Positions 18,310 to 27,222 are shown, numbered from the stretch's first letter. The stretch: DNA of 64,000 bases from JAPOXR01 sp963662395 (GCA_963662395.1 OY759511.1:1612001-1676000); one strand, 5' to 3'. Notes: generated by a model not told the origin, from the sequence alone. Program-made: numbers and translations.

Positions 18310-19290
18310 TCAGGACCCCGTCGTCTTCGATTTGCCGACCCGATCGGCATTCACCGGGGTCAATGGCAGCTTGCCCCGGAAATGCGCGATCAGGTTTCCG
18401 GTCACCAACTCTCCCATCTCCCGCCTGGACTCGATCGTGCCGGAGCCGTGATGCGGATGCAGAACGACATTGTCGAGATGGCAGAATCGCCGATTCACAT
18501 CAGGCTCGTCGGCAAACACATCAAGCCCGGCGGCGCCAAGGCGTCGACTCTCCAGGGAATCAAGCAGCGCCTGCTCATCGATCGTCGATCCTCTGCTGAT
18601 ATTGACGATGACGCCCTCGGGTCCGACGGCCTCGATCATGCCCCGGTCGACAAAATGGAAGGTGTCACGGTTGGCCGCCAACGCCACGAACAGCACATCC
18701 GATCTCGCTGCCAGCTCATGCCTGCCTTCCACCCGGGTCCAGCCTGACGCCGCCTTGTCGGTCCGCGACCAGTAGAGGATGTTCATGCCCAATGCCGCCA
18801 GCCTGCCGGCAATCTCCCGGCCGATGCGGCCAAGGCCGACAATGCCGGCCGTCCTCCCGCCGACCCGGTTGAAAAGTCGGTACGGGCCGCGTGCCTTCCA
18901 GATCCCTTGCCGGACATACGCGTCTGCCGTCACCAGGTCCCGCATGACCGCCAGGTACAGGCCGACTGCCAGATCGGCGACATCACCGGACAGCACGTCC
19001 GGCGTGTTGGTGACAATGACCCCGGCCTCGCTGGCTGCGTCAACATCAACACCGTCATAACCGGCACCAAAGACCGACACGATCTCGAGATTGGGCAATG
19101 CCGAAATCAGCTTCCGGTCGACAACCAGGTCGCCGCGGCCGGCGATCGCCCGGATATTCCGGGCATTGTCGGCAAGAAAGGCATCCTGGTCCGTTGCCTC
19201 GAATATCCTGAACAGCCTGAAATTGGCGGCGAGAACGTCTTCGTCCCGCTCCGAATACAAGCATTGCTGGAGGAGTCCCGGTCTCGTCAT
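18310..19290 (-). CDS. D-2-hydroxyacid dehydrogenase (GhrB/hydroxypyruvate reductase-like)
   Basis: 326 residues. The NAD(P)-binding Rossmann motif is GIVGLGRIGREIAGRL near residue 150. The catalytic Arg follows in VNISRGSTIDEQAL, the Glu lies in DVFADEPDVN and the His in VVLHPHHGSGT. It reduces glyoxylate or hydroxypyruvate, or oxidises a D-2-hydroxyacid. It is first in a two-gene unit with the lactonase, one base apart. Confidence 0.88.
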   Translation of the reverse strand: MTRPGLLQQCLYSERDEDVLAANFRLFRIFEATDQDAFLADNARNIRAIAGRGDLVVDRKLISALPNLEIVSVFGAGYDGVDVDAASEAGVIVTNTPDVLSGDVADLAVGLYLAVMRDLVTADAYVRQGIWKARGPYRLFNRVGGRTAGIVGLGRIGREIAGRLAALGMNILYWSRTDKAASGWTRVEGRHELAARSDVLFVALAANRDTFHFVDRGMIEAVGPEGVIVNISRGSTIDEQALLDSLESRRLGAAGLDVFADEPDVNRRFCHLDNVVLHPHHGSGTIESRREMGELVTGNLIAHFRGKLPLTPVNADRVGKSKTTGS

Positions 19291-19694
19291 TCTCCTGCCT
19301 CCGGACTGACATTTCCTGCACCGCCTGCAAGGCGCACCCTGACCCTGCGACGAATTCCACCGTCACTGTTCCGACCCAGGCCGGAGGGAGGGAAGACAGG
19401 TGGTCACCCCGGTGCCTTGCAAGCCGGCTGACTGGCATGCCGGCCGAGCAGGCCCGGCCAGCAAACCACTTCCAGATTCTGCGGAACATGACAAGCGTGC
19501 AACCTCGCGGGCAATTGATTCATATGCCGTTTTGTGTAATAGAATGGACCCGCGTGGCCGCGGAACCTGCCGCCTGCGGATACGTGTGGCCTGGATTGCC
19601 AGTCCTCGTGTTTGCGGCAAGGTATCCCGGTGTCCTGAATGTGAAGACATCCCGGCCCGGGGTGGAAAATCGCAAATACAGGGAGGTATTTTGC

Positions 19695-21041
19695 ATGGGC
19701 AGCAACCTTGATGCAATTACCACGGTATTCACCGAGTTCTATTACTGGCTGACAGTGGCCCTGATGTTCCTCATCCATGTGGGATTCTGCATGTATGAGG
19801 TGGGGGCAAGCCGTCGGCGCAATCACATGCATACGCTGATGAAGAACTCGATGCTGATTCCGCTGGTAACGATAACATTCTTCTTCTTCGGATGGTGGAT
19901 CTACTGGGCCTTGCCGGCCTTTCCGTTCGGCCCGATCGATTTCGCGTCGGCTTCGGCAAATTCACCGCTTTCGGAGACAATGGGAACCAATCTGAGCGAC
20001 AGGATCACCGGGGTCTTCTGGGCCGCGTTCCTGTTGTTTTCCTGGACGGCCGCCTCGATCGTGTCCGGCTCGGTGATCGAGAGAATCAATTCCGGGGCGT
20101 TCTGGATACTGGCGGTCGTGATCGGCTCGGGTGCCTGGATCGTCGATGCCGCCTGGGGTTGGCACTATGCCGGCTGGATGGTTCAGAAACTGGGATATCA
20201 CGATGCCTACGCATCCGGAGTGATCCATGCCATTGCCGGAGGCTTTGCCCTCGGCGTGCTGGTTGTACTGGGGCCGCGCCTCGGGAAATTCCGGGCCGAC
20301 GGGTCTCCCCGTGACATCATGCCGCACAACCCCTGGTTTGTCTGTATCGGTCTTTTCCTGATCTATACCGGCTTCTGGGGTTTCTACGTGGCATGCAATG
20401 TGCCGATGATCGATCCGGCCGGAATTGGCGGGCAGATCACCGGTGAAACCTGGACGGCGACCACGATCTACCTGACGCCAACGACATTGGGCGCGATTAC
20501 CGTGAACTTCCTGATGTCATTGTCGGGTGGAATGCTGATCGGCTACATGGCCTCGAAGGGCAACGCCTTCTGGACCTATTCCGGTGGCCTGGCCGGGATC
20601 ATCACCGCATCTGCGGGCAATGATCTCTATCATCCGATCCAGGCGATGATCATCGGCGGTATCGGGACCTACCTGGCATACAAGCTGCATTTCTGGGTCG
20701 AGAGCCGGTTCAAGATCGATGATGCGGTTGGCGCCGTTGCAGTTCATGGCTATGCCGGCTTCATCGGCCTGGTCATTTGCGGATTCGTGCTGTGGGGCCA
20801 TCCGGCATCCACCTATGAGGGCTATGCCTCCATCAATCCGCTCGGTCAGTTCATTGGTGCCATCATCATGTTCGGTGTGCTCGGGTTCCTTCCCGGCTGG
20901 GTCGGAGCCAGGATCCTGTCGGCTTTCGGTATCCTGAGAATACCGAAGGAGGTCGAGCTTCTTGGCCTGGACTTCGCGTCCAGCCAGGAAGAAGCCGCCG
21001 CTGCCGCCGATGTGCGGGATGGCGAAAAGTCAATGGTCTGA
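19695..21041 (+). CDS. amt: Ammonium transporter
   Basis: 448 residues from the ATG at 19695, which has a strong AGGGAGGT seven bases upstream; earlier starts in the same frame lack one. It belongs to the Amt/Mep/Rh family, with about 11 membrane helices. The pore His residues fall in GVIHAIAGGFALG and AVHGYAGFIGLV, and SGGMLIGYMASKG is a conserved helix. It imports NH4+/NH3. There is no glnK beside it; a small one-helix membrane protein follows 33 bases later and ends at a strong hairpin. Long aromatic stretches (FFFFGWWIYWALP) place it in a branch distinct from the E. coli AmtB type. Confidence 0.9.
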   Translation: MGSNLDAITTVFTEFYYWLTVALMFLIHVGFCMYEVGASRRRNHMHTLMKNSMLIPLVTITFFFFGWWIYWALPAFPFGPIDFASASANSPLSETMGTNLSDRITGVFWAAFLLFSWTAASIVSGSVIERINSGAFWILAVVIGSGAWIVDAAWGWHYAGWMVQKLGYHDAYASGVIHAIAGGFALGVLVVLGPRLGKFRADGSPRDIMPHNPWFVCIGLFLIYTGFWGFYVACNVPMIDPAGIGGQITGETWTATTIYLTPTTLGAITVNFLMSLSGGMLIGYMASKGNAFWTYSGGLAGIITASAGNDLYHPIQAMIIGGIGTYLAYKLHFWVESRFKIDDAVGAVAVHGYAGFIGLVICGFVLWGHPASTYEGYASINPLGQFIGAIIMFGVLGFLPGWVGARILSAFGILRIPKEVELLGLDFASSQEEAAAAADVRDGEKSMV

Positions 21042-21074
21042 TTGGTTCCAGCAGACATAGAACAGGAGACTGAA

Positions 21075-21293
21075 ATGAGTACGACTGGTATATCGAGCTG
21101 GGCTGTTGACCTGGCTGATGTCGGTGCCGTCTACCCCTTCCAGGGTGCAGAGTGGATCATGTTGTTGATCGGCCTGGTATTCTGGATCTGGTGGCATGTC
21201 TGGTCGATCAAGTCGGAAAATGCTCGCCTTCGGGAGAAGGTTGCCAAGCATGGTTCGGCCGACACGATCAAGGAGGCGATCGACTCAGACTGA
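21075..21293 (+). CDS. Small single-pass membrane protein linked to amt
   Basis: 72 residues from the ATG at 21075, with AGGAGA nine bases upstream. One membrane helix (WIMLLIGLVFWIWWHVW) is followed by a charged cytoplasmic tail (SIKSENARLREKVAKHG). It lies 33 bases after amt and before the operon's terminator-like hairpin, so it is very likely co-expressed and may modulate or stabilise the transporter. No named family is recognised. Confidence 0.7.
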   Translation: MSTTGISSWAVDLADVGAVYPFQGAEWIMLLIGLVFWIWWHVWSIKSENARLREKVAKHGSADTIKEAIDSD

Positions 21294-21315
21294 GCGCTGT
21301 GTCGAGTGCACGACA

Positions 21316-21345
21316 TGCGCTGGCCGCCCCGTTGCGGCCAGCGCA
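21316..21345 (+). terminator. Terminator-like hairpin after the amt operon
   Basis: Perfect 12-bp stem: TGCGCTGGCCGC (21316-21327) pairs with GCGGCCAGCGCA (21334-21345) around a 6-base loop. A clear T-tract is missing, so it may act through Rho or as a 3' stabiliser. Confidence 0.7.
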
Positions 21346-21593
21346 TTCACTTTCGGCCGGCAACAAGGGGTGGCTGCATCCGTAAGATCCGGCAGCTGTC
21401 CAGACAGCAAGCGCCGGACAGTCAGTTCCAGGATCTGGCGAGATGTCTCGCGCAAGCCGTTGCCGGAGCCGGCTATCGAGACAATCTCGCAAGACAGGGT
21501 GCATCCCAATGTCTTTGGTTGGTATCCTTCCTGCATCAATCCACCTTGCCATTCACCATATTTCCAGTAAGATTTCCGGAAATGGAGGATGCC

Positions 21594-21878
21594 ATGGTCA
21601 ACAACGGTCCGTCTCCGGTCACCCGGTGGCGCAAGCGCCGTCGGCAGCAGGGGTTCGTGCGTGTCGAGATCCAGGTCAGGAAAAAAGACGTCTCGCTCAT
21701 GCGGGATGTCTCCAGGGCACTGATCGATCCCCAGCGTGAGACCGAGACGCGTGCCATCCTGCGCGAACAGATTGCCGCGCCGTGCGCCGGGGGACTCAAG
21801 GCGCTGCTGACCTCTGCACCGCTGGACGGGATTGATCTCGAATTCCGGCGCGAATTGGGACGTGACAACGACCTGTGA
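21594..21878 (+). CDS. Antitoxin of a VapBC-type pair
   Basis: 94 residues from the ATG at 21594, which has TGGAGG six bases upstream; the ATG at 21582 is possible. The basic N-terminus (RWRKRRRQQGFVRVEIQVRK) followed by a short helix pair suggests a ribbon-helix-helix DNA-binding antitoxin. The C-terminal part (ALLTSAPLDGIDLEFRREL) would wrap the toxin. Its stop overlaps the toxin start (GTGA), the usual coupled arrangement. It probably represses the operon together with the toxin. Confidence 0.75.
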   Translation: MVNNGPSPVTRWRKRRRQQGFVRVEIQVRKKDVSLMRDVSRALIDPQRETETRAILREQIAAPCAGGLKALLTSAPLDGIDLEFRRELGRDNDL

Positions 21879-22288
21879 CCTTCCTGATCGACACGAACAT
21901 CATCTCGGAGGTACGAAAGGGTGACAGGTGCGACCCGGCCGTGGCGACATGGTGGAACGGCGTAGCCGAGGACGACCTCTGGCTCAGCCCATTGGTTCTG
22001 GGCGAGATCCGCAAAGGCGTGGAACTGTCGCGTCGCCACGACTCCCGCAAGGCCGACGCAATCGAAGCGTGGCTCGGCAATCTGATGTCAGGATTCGGTG
22101 ATCGCATCCTGCCTGTTGATGCGGCCGTTGCCGAGGAATGGGGCAGGATGAGTGCGGTCCGGTCGGTTCCGGTCATCGATGCGCTTCTGGCTGCAACGGC
22201 CAAGGCCAACGGCCTGACCCTGGTGACACGCAACGTTGCCGACGTACAGGGGTTGGAAGTCGACCTGCTGAACCCCTTCGACACCTGA
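21875..22288 (+). CDS. vapC: PIN-domain toxin (VapC/FitB-like)
   Basis: 137 residues starting with GTG at 21875. The PIN nuclease acidic residues are visible: Asp in FLIDTNIISEVRKG, Glu in LVLGEIRKGVEL, Asp in SVPVIDALLAATA and the terminal Asn/Asp in TRNVADVQGLEVDLLNPF. Such toxins cleave RNA and are held inactive by the cognate antitoxin. Full length, with all catalytic positions present. Confidence 0.88.
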   Translation: MTFLIDTNIISEVRKGDRCDPAVATWWNGVAEDDLWLSPLVLGEIRKGVELSRRHDSRKADAIEAWLGNLMSGFGDRILPVDAAVAEEWGRMSAVRSVPVIDALLAATAKANGLTLVTRNVADVQGLEVDLLNPFDT

Positions 22289-22331
22289 CGTCGGACTGCC
22301 CGGGGATCCGTTGCCTGCCCTGCGCAGGGAT

Positions 22332-22518
22332 CAGACCAGGCCCCGAACCCGTTTCTTTTCCGAGTCGAAATGCGGGAATCCGGCCACCTTCTCCTTCAGT
22401 CGCTTCTGCTGGCCGTCCAGTTGACCAACCTCCACTCGGTGCCGGGCTCCGAATGGACAATGTCCAGCCGGGCCAGGGCAATGGTACTGGCCAGTATCGG
22501 CGATCGTGTTGCCGAGAG
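22332..22518 (-). pseudogene. Duplicated 3' end of tdm
   Basis: About 187 bp that aligns with 24852-25038, the last 60 codons of tdm, in the same orientation and at roughly 90 percent identity by eye. It lacks one base at about 22435 (CCACTCGG against CCACCTCGG), so the frame is broken. It starts and ends abruptly. The RM cassette lies exactly between this copy and the intact gene. Confidence 0.85.
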
Positions 22519-22550
22519 CTACAGATGGCGCTCAGCAATCCTTGGCCCGG

Positions 22551-22724
22551 TCAGGAATTCTTCGTCGCGAATGGCCGCTTGAAAGCGTCGCTCACTTCAT
22601 CGAACGATCTGCCCGGCATGTCGATCTATTCGTCCAATTCAGTCTTGCTTGGCTGATAGCTGCCCGGCTTCAGGTCCACGACGGCAGCTTCCCTCCGTTC
22701 CGTTTGCTCTGGCCTGTCGGTCAC
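22551..22724 (-). pseudogene. Small gene after the restriction endonuclease, split by a TAG
   Basis: A GTG at 22724 overlaps the endonuclease stop (GTGA). The frame encodes TDRPEQTERREAAVVDLKPG and SYQPSKTELDE, hits TAG at 22626-22628, then continues in frame as IDMPGRSFDEVSDAFKRPF to a TGA at 22551-22553. The YxPSxxELxE pattern recalls small alphaproteobacterial proteins of unknown role that often sit beside other genes. Either the stop inactivated it or the product is only 32 residues. Confidence 0.5.
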
Positions 22725-23446
22725 TGGTTCTTCCCTTGCCATTCCTGCAAGTCGACCACGCATTCGGGGGTTATGCCCAGCGCCAGAATGGGGCAACTGC
22801 CGTTTCTTCCAGCGTCGAGCCGATAGAGCAGTTTACCCAAGAACGTGGTTGATGCACCAAACTTCTTGTAGACCTCGGCATCGCCTTCCTCTCCGCTCTT
22901 GGTAAGCACCTTCCCCAGGCTGCGCATGAAGCCCGTGCCAAGGCTGTTGCCTCTGGTCAACAAAATGCCGACATCTATCGCGCCCGCCGCATGGAAGGTG
23001 GAGAACGCATACAAGTCGCGGTCAAATGTCTGATCCTTGCTATTCCACTCCAGGTCGAAAGCCACCTTCCCGCTCACGAAGTCGATACGGTGGCCATCGA
23101 GATAGCCTTCCCGAATGTATTCTCGCAGGATCTCGCTTCCTTGTGGTGTGCGGAGCTTCACATGAAGATCGGCGGAGATTCGGGTTTCGCGCCAATCCGT
23201 GCCGGCGAACAGTGACTCAACGTATTTGGCAACCAGACCCTTGCTGCCACCTGGACTCCGGATCATGGTGGTATCGATTTCGAAAATCTCCAGCACTTGG
23301 ACAATCTGGGCAAATTGCTCGGGGAAGTTCTGTGCCAGTATCGTTGAGGCATTCCTGTAGCTGTGGATCTCGAATTTCTCCAGGACGGCACGCGGAAATA
23401 CTTCGTTGATCCTGTCCCGTTCGTCGTCGATGCTGGTGGTAATCAC
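22721..23446 (-). CDS. BglII-family type II restriction endonuclease
   Basis: 241 residues from GTG at 23446, which overlaps the methylase stop (GTGA); an upstream ATG would run deep into the methylase gene. The RE_BglII/BstYI fold is indicated by HSYRNASTILAQNFPEQF, the SPGGSK turn and FAGTDWRETRI. The catalytic triplet can be proposed as Asp122, Glu133 and Asn135 in IDFVSGKVAFDLEWNSKDQ, spaced like D-E-x-Q of BglII. The C-terminal GASTTFLGKLLYRLDAGRNG is conserved in the family. It is paired with the adjacent MT-A70 methylase. The cut site is unknown; related enzymes recognise sites with a GATC core. Confidence 0.85.
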   Translation of the reverse strand: MITTSIDDERDRINEVFPRAVLEKFEIHSYRNASTILAQNFPEQFAQIVQVLEIFEIDTTMIRSPGGSKGLVAKYVESLFAGTDWRETRISADLHVKLRTPQGSEILREYIREGYLDGHRIDFVSGKVAFDLEWNSKDQTFDRDLYAFSTFHAAGAIDVGILLTRGNSLGTGFMRSLGKVLTKSGEEGDAEVYKKFGASTTFLGKLLYRLDAGRNGSCPILALGITPECVVDLQEWQGKNQ

Positions 23447-24075
23447 TGCGTTGCCGCCGCGCTGGCTGAATTGTGGGCATAGGTCGGCCAGTCGGGTCGG
23501 TAATCCGGGTCTGCCTGATTTCCCCACACGGTCCATCCATCACGCTGACCGCGCCCGAACAGCTCAAGATACGGTCCCCAACTGCATGTTTCGATAATGT
23601 CATACTGTTCGTCTGGCTTGCGGGAATGCTCGCGTTTTCGTGTCGCGATGAAGTTGACCTGGCTACGCCCCGGATCCAGCGTCCTGGCATTTTTTCCGCG
23701 TATGCCGAACAGCATCAATTCGGTTACGTTACGAAAGTAGAACCCGACGCCGCGGCCATCCGGCCCGCCATCTTTCCTGATCTTGTGCCAGACCAGGTTT
23801 GTCTTGTACTCGAAGCCCCACGCATCGAGGACCCGGAGACCATCAGGCAGCATGGCATTCGGACACCACAGATAGCAATGCGCGGCCTGCCTCATGTGTT
23901 TCTCGACCGGAAGACAGGCGATCTCGTCGAGGGACAGGGTTCCATATCGATTCAGCCTGCGGTGCTCGGGCGCGACTTTTCCGGTACGATTGATGAACCG
24001 CCAGGGCGGATCAGCGAGAACCGTTCCGAACTCATGGCCGCTCAGTTCCCGACTCATGTCTTTGGCGGCGCTCAT
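23443..24075 (-). CDS. MT-A70-type DNA adenine N6-methyltransferase
   Basis: 210 residues, ATG at 24075 with CGGAGG seven bases upstream. The catalytic motif DPPW lies at residues 22-25 (FGTVLADPPWRF). MT-A70 hallmarks follow: YGTLSLDEIACLPV, HCYLWCPNAMLPDGL, KTNLVWHKIR and the motif around SQVNFIATRKREHSRKPDEQ. It should protect host DNA from the BglII-like endonuclease encoded directly downstream by N6-adenine methylation. Stops and starts overlap by four bases, so synthesis is coupled, methylase first. Confidence 0.88.
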   Translation of the reverse strand: MSAAKDMSRELSGHEFGTVLADPPWRFINRTGKVAPEHRRLNRYGTLSLDEIACLPVEKHMRQAAHCYLWCPNAMLPDGLRVLDAWGFEYKTNLVWHKIRKDGGPDGRGVGFYFRNVTELMLFGIRGKNARTLDPGRSQVNFIATRKREHSRKPDEQYDIIETCSWGPYLELFGRGQRDGWTVWGNQADPDYRPDWPTYAHNSASAAATQ

Positions 24076-24602
24076 CTTCTTGCCTCCGGTGAAGATCCAT
24101 TTTCGGCGACATTGTCAGCGAATTTCACATGCCTCGCTGCCATCCTGCCCACAACATCCCCCATCCGGGCCGATGATGTCCCGATCGCGCACGGTGTGGC
24201 AGTTGAGAAATTCCGTGCCACGCACGCCAGGATGCCTGCGAAACATCTTGTGAAAGATACCGACGCAACCCCGTTAGAGCAAGGTCCGGCAGGATTGTCG
24301 GCAATTGACCCGATCCGCGGGATTCCGGGTGGTTGACCGCGTTTCTCTCCCTGTCGTGCCCATTCTATCGTGATCATCGCGGGGAGTTGGTCCTGCTCCT
24401 CGCGCCGTGAACAGCGGATTTGCCGGCCCCGGGGTAGCGATATCCGGTCAAAGGGTGCAAGACGGCAATTGAGAGAGCGATGCGGCACCGGCCAAAGTTC
24501 ACGCCTGAACACCGGTGCCGCACCCGATGAACCGGTGACGTCCCGGTTCCTGCCCATTATCAGGCAGTCTTGCGGTCGGGTCCACCCCGCTCTGATGGCA
24601 GG
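24076..24602. other. Upstream region of the RM cassette
   Basis: No convincing gene. A minus-strand frame ends exactly at the methylase start (ATGA) but has low-complexity, atypical composition and no family resemblance, so it is not called. The RM promoter must lie here on the minus strand. Confidence 0.35.
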
Positions 24603-24845
24603 ATGTGTTCACGGGGTCGGGGCCTTATCTGCAAGTGGTGCCGCGCCCAGGTTTTTCTGTGCGACCGCTGTGATCACGGTGACCAGTACTGCTCGGCGCG
24701 CTGCAGCCGGGAAGGCCGGCGCGAGGCCAATAGCGGCCATGCCAGTACCGAGGCCGGTCGAGCGCTGAACCGGGATCGCCGGCGGCGCTTCCGGGAACGC
24801 CGGGCCGAGGAGGAACGCTGCCGCCGGATGTGCCGCTCCGGGACG
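24603..24845 (+). pseudogene. Cys-rich zinc-finger-like small protein, 3' end lost
   Basis: The frame encodes CKWCRAQVFLCDRCDHG followed by DQYCSARCSREGRR and a basic tail RDRRRRFRERRAEEER. The CxxC-x5-CxxC-x6-C-x3-C pattern is that of a small zinc-binding family often seen near IS elements. After about 24838 the sequence enters the 3' end of tdm on the other strand, so the true C-terminus is missing. It lies at the right edge of the RM cassette. Confidence 0.5.
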
Positions 24846-24847
24846 GA

Positions 24848-27220
24848 TCAGGACAGACCTCGGACCCGTTTCTTTTCCGGATCGAAATGCGGGAATCCTG
24901 CCACCTTCGCCTTCAGCCGCTTCTGCTGGCCGTCCAGCTGACCAACCTCCACCTCGGTGCCGGGCTCCGAATGGACGATGTCCAGCCGGGCCAGGGCAAT
25001 GGTCCTGGCCAGTATCGGCGATCGTGTGGCCGAGGTGATCTGCCCGATCTGCGCCTTGCCGATCCGGATGCAGTCGCCGGTTGCCGGAACCTGTCCGGAT
25101 TCGATCTCCAGGCCGACCAGCTTGCGTGTCCGATGGGCCTTGCGCCGTTCCAGGGCCTGGCGTCCGATGAAGTCGGCATTCTGGGTCTTGAGCGGCACGG
25201 TAAAGCCGATACCGGCCTCGAACGGGTTGACGGTGTCATCGAATTCGCAGCCGGCAAAGGCCAGGCCGGCCTCGATCCGCAACATGTCCAGCGCATCGAG
25301 TCCGAGCGGGACGATTCCGAATTCCTTTCCGGCTTCCCATATGCGGTCAAACACCGCCTCGGCATCCCGCGGGTGGCAAAACACCTCGTAGCCCAGTTCA
25401 CCGGTATAGCCGGTCCTGCTGACCACGCAGGCAATTCCCTTGAAATCGCCCATGCGCGCCACCGCAAACCGGAACCAGCCAAGCTCCTCGATGGTCGGTT
25501 GCTGCGGTGCCGTCCAGAAGATCCTGGCGAGCAATTCCCGGGATCGCGGTCCCTGGACCGCGATATTGTGCAGCTGGGAGGTGGAATTCCTGACCCAGGC
25601 ATTCAGCCCCAGCTCGGCCGCCTGCTGCCGCAGCCACAGGCCGGAGGTGTCGTTGCCGCCGACCCAGCGGAAATTCATCTCGCCGAGACGAAACACCGTC
25701 CCGTCATCGATCATTCCGCCATGCTCATAGCACATCGCGGTGTAGACAACCTGCCCGATCGACAGCCGGCTCATGTCGCGGGTGACACAGGTTTGCATCA
25801 GCTGTTCGGCATCGGGGCCCGTCACCTCGTATTTCCGCAGGGGCGACAGATCCATGACCGCCACCCGCTCCCGGCAGCCCCAATACTCGTCGATTGTCCC
25901 GCGCCCGGCCATTGTCTTCGGCAGCCAGAACCCGCTGTATTCGACGAAATCGCGCGTATGGCGGGCAAAGCAGTCGTGAAATCCGGTCTTCCTCGTATCT
26001 TCCATCCTCGCCTCCGCCGACTTCCGGTACCCGATCGAAGGGGTGAAGTCCTCGCTGGCCCGGTAGGTTCGCACCTGTATGTCCGTCGGATTCCAGCCAT
26101 TGGCCGAGTCCACGTCACATGGACAGGCCGTTGAAACACAGACCAGGTCGGTCAATGCCCGCAGGAGAACGTAGTCACCCGGCCGTGACCAGGGGTCATC
26201 GAACCCCATGGAATTGGCATCATCAATTGCCGTGTTGAAGAAGAAATTGATGGCCGGCCAGCCGCCACGCTCCCTGACCTGGTAGCTGCCGGCCAGCCTG
26301 GCATTGATGTTGTCCGAGCAGTTGACGTGGCCCGGATAGCCCATATCCTCGTAATACCTGGCCGTGCAGGCCAGCCCGAACGCGTCATGCCGACCGCAGC
26401 TGTCCTGGACAATCTCCACCAGCGGATCAAAATCCACAGTGAAGTATTTTGAGAAAATTCCCGGTGCAGGATAGCCTGTGCCGGTCAGAGTCCTGGTCGC
26501 AGTCGGATCGATTTCCCGTTCGATGCCGCGCTCAAGCATGCCCAGGGAAAATGCCTGGAAATCGGAACACTCCCGACCCTGTACATCCAGTATCTGGATA
26601 AACTCACCCTTCCTGACCTCGTAGGGAATGGCCTGGCCGGGCTGGATATTGAAGTCGGCCAGCGGGTCGGCCAGCGGATCCGGCGGCTCCAGCAATGCGG
26701 CAGCCGGCCCGCCATCCCGGCGCCGGATATAGAGAATGATCTCGGTGGGTGTATCCTGGTTTTCCGGAAGCATCGGTCCGCCAGGCGCCGACACCACCAG
26801 CAATCCGCTGCGGTCGGCAATGAAATGGGCCATGTCACCCGGTCTCGAGCCATTGCCCAGGGCGATTGTCGCGTCACCCTGCGAAATCAGGATCCCGGCG
26901 CTCTTCAACCTGGCGAGCACCTGCTTTCCCGATTTTCCGCCATAGCCGAGCGCCTGGATTGACCCGACCGGACTGCCATTGCTGGCTCCGCCAATCATGG
27001 CGGCATCGGAATTGCCATCCGGGTCGAAAAACACCAGCTCTGCCGATTGTCTTCCTTCGAAGTCGAGGACGGAAATCTCGTCGCCGGCAAATACCGACAC
27101 CGTCCGCGACCCGCCTCCGGGCACCGGGTAGCGCTCGACTCCGGGTTGCAGAACCGGCATGCCCGGGACAATCACCCCGGCCCGTTCGTAACCCGTCTCG
27201 AATACCGGCGTCACCGGCAT
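24848..27220 (-). CDS. tdm: Trimethylamine N-oxide demethylase-like DUF1989-GcvT protein
   Basis: 790 residues from the ATG at 27220, two bases after the permease stop. The N-terminal half (to about 400) is DUF1989-like and Cys-rich: GRECSDFQAF, ACTARYYEDMGYPGHVNCSD and CVSTACPCDVDSANGW. The C-terminal half (about 410-790) is a GcvT tetrahydrofolate-binding aminomethyltransferase (GCRERVAVMDLSPLRKYEVT, VVSRTGYTGELGYEVF). This fusion is the architecture of Tdm, which splits TMAO to dimethylamine and formaldehyde and passes the C1 unit to THF. A betaine-type substrate cannot be excluded. It ends a long operon beginning with the transporter and amine genes. Its 3' end is duplicated at 22332. Confidence 0.75.
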   Translation of the reverse strand: MPVTPVFETGYERAGVIVPGMPVLQPGVERYPVPGGGSRTVSVFAGDEISVLDFEGRQSAELVFFDPDGNSDAAMIGGASNGSPVGSIQALGYGGKSGKQVLARLKSAGILISQGDATIALGNGSRPGDMAHFIADRSGLLVVSAPGGPMLPENQDTPTEIILYIRRRDGGPAAALLEPPDPLADPLADFNIQPGQAIPYEVRKGEFIQILDVQGRECSDFQAFSLGMLERGIEREIDPTATRTLTGTGYPAPGIFSKYFTVDFDPLVEIVQDSCGRHDAFGLACTARYYEDMGYPGHVNCSDNINARLAGSYQVRERGGWPAINFFFNTAIDDANSMGFDDPWSRPGDYVLLRALTDLVCVSTACPCDVDSANGWNPTDIQVRTYRASEDFTPSIGYRKSAEARMEDTRKTGFHDCFARHTRDFVEYSGFWLPKTMAGRGTIDEYWGCRERVAVMDLSPLRKYEVTGPDAEQLMQTCVTRDMSRLSIGQVVYTAMCYEHGGMIDDGTVFRLGEMNFRWVGGNDTSGLWLRQQAAELGLNAWVRNSTSQLHNIAVQGPRSRELLARIFWTAPQQPTIEELGWFRFAVARMGDFKGIACVVSRTGYTGELGYEVFCHPRDAEAVFDRIWEAGKEFGIVPLGLDALDMLRIEAGLAFAGCEFDDTVNPFEAGIGFTVPLKTQNADFIGRQALERRKAHRTRKLVGLEIESGQVPATGDCIRIGKAQIGQITSATRSPILARTIALARLDIVHSEPGTEVEVGQLDGQQKRLKAKVAGFPHFDPEKKRVRGLS

Positions 27221-27222
27221 CG

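Noticed and set aside
19291..19694. Sigma-54 promoter upstream of amt
   Set aside because: TGGCATGCCGGCCGAGC near 19435 resembles the -24 half only; the TTGC of the -12 element is missing.
24072..24557. 161-codon minus-strand frame ending at the methylase start with an ATGA overlap
   Set aside because: The composition is atypical, no conserved segments were seen and the methylase has its own GGAGG; the overlap is probably chance.
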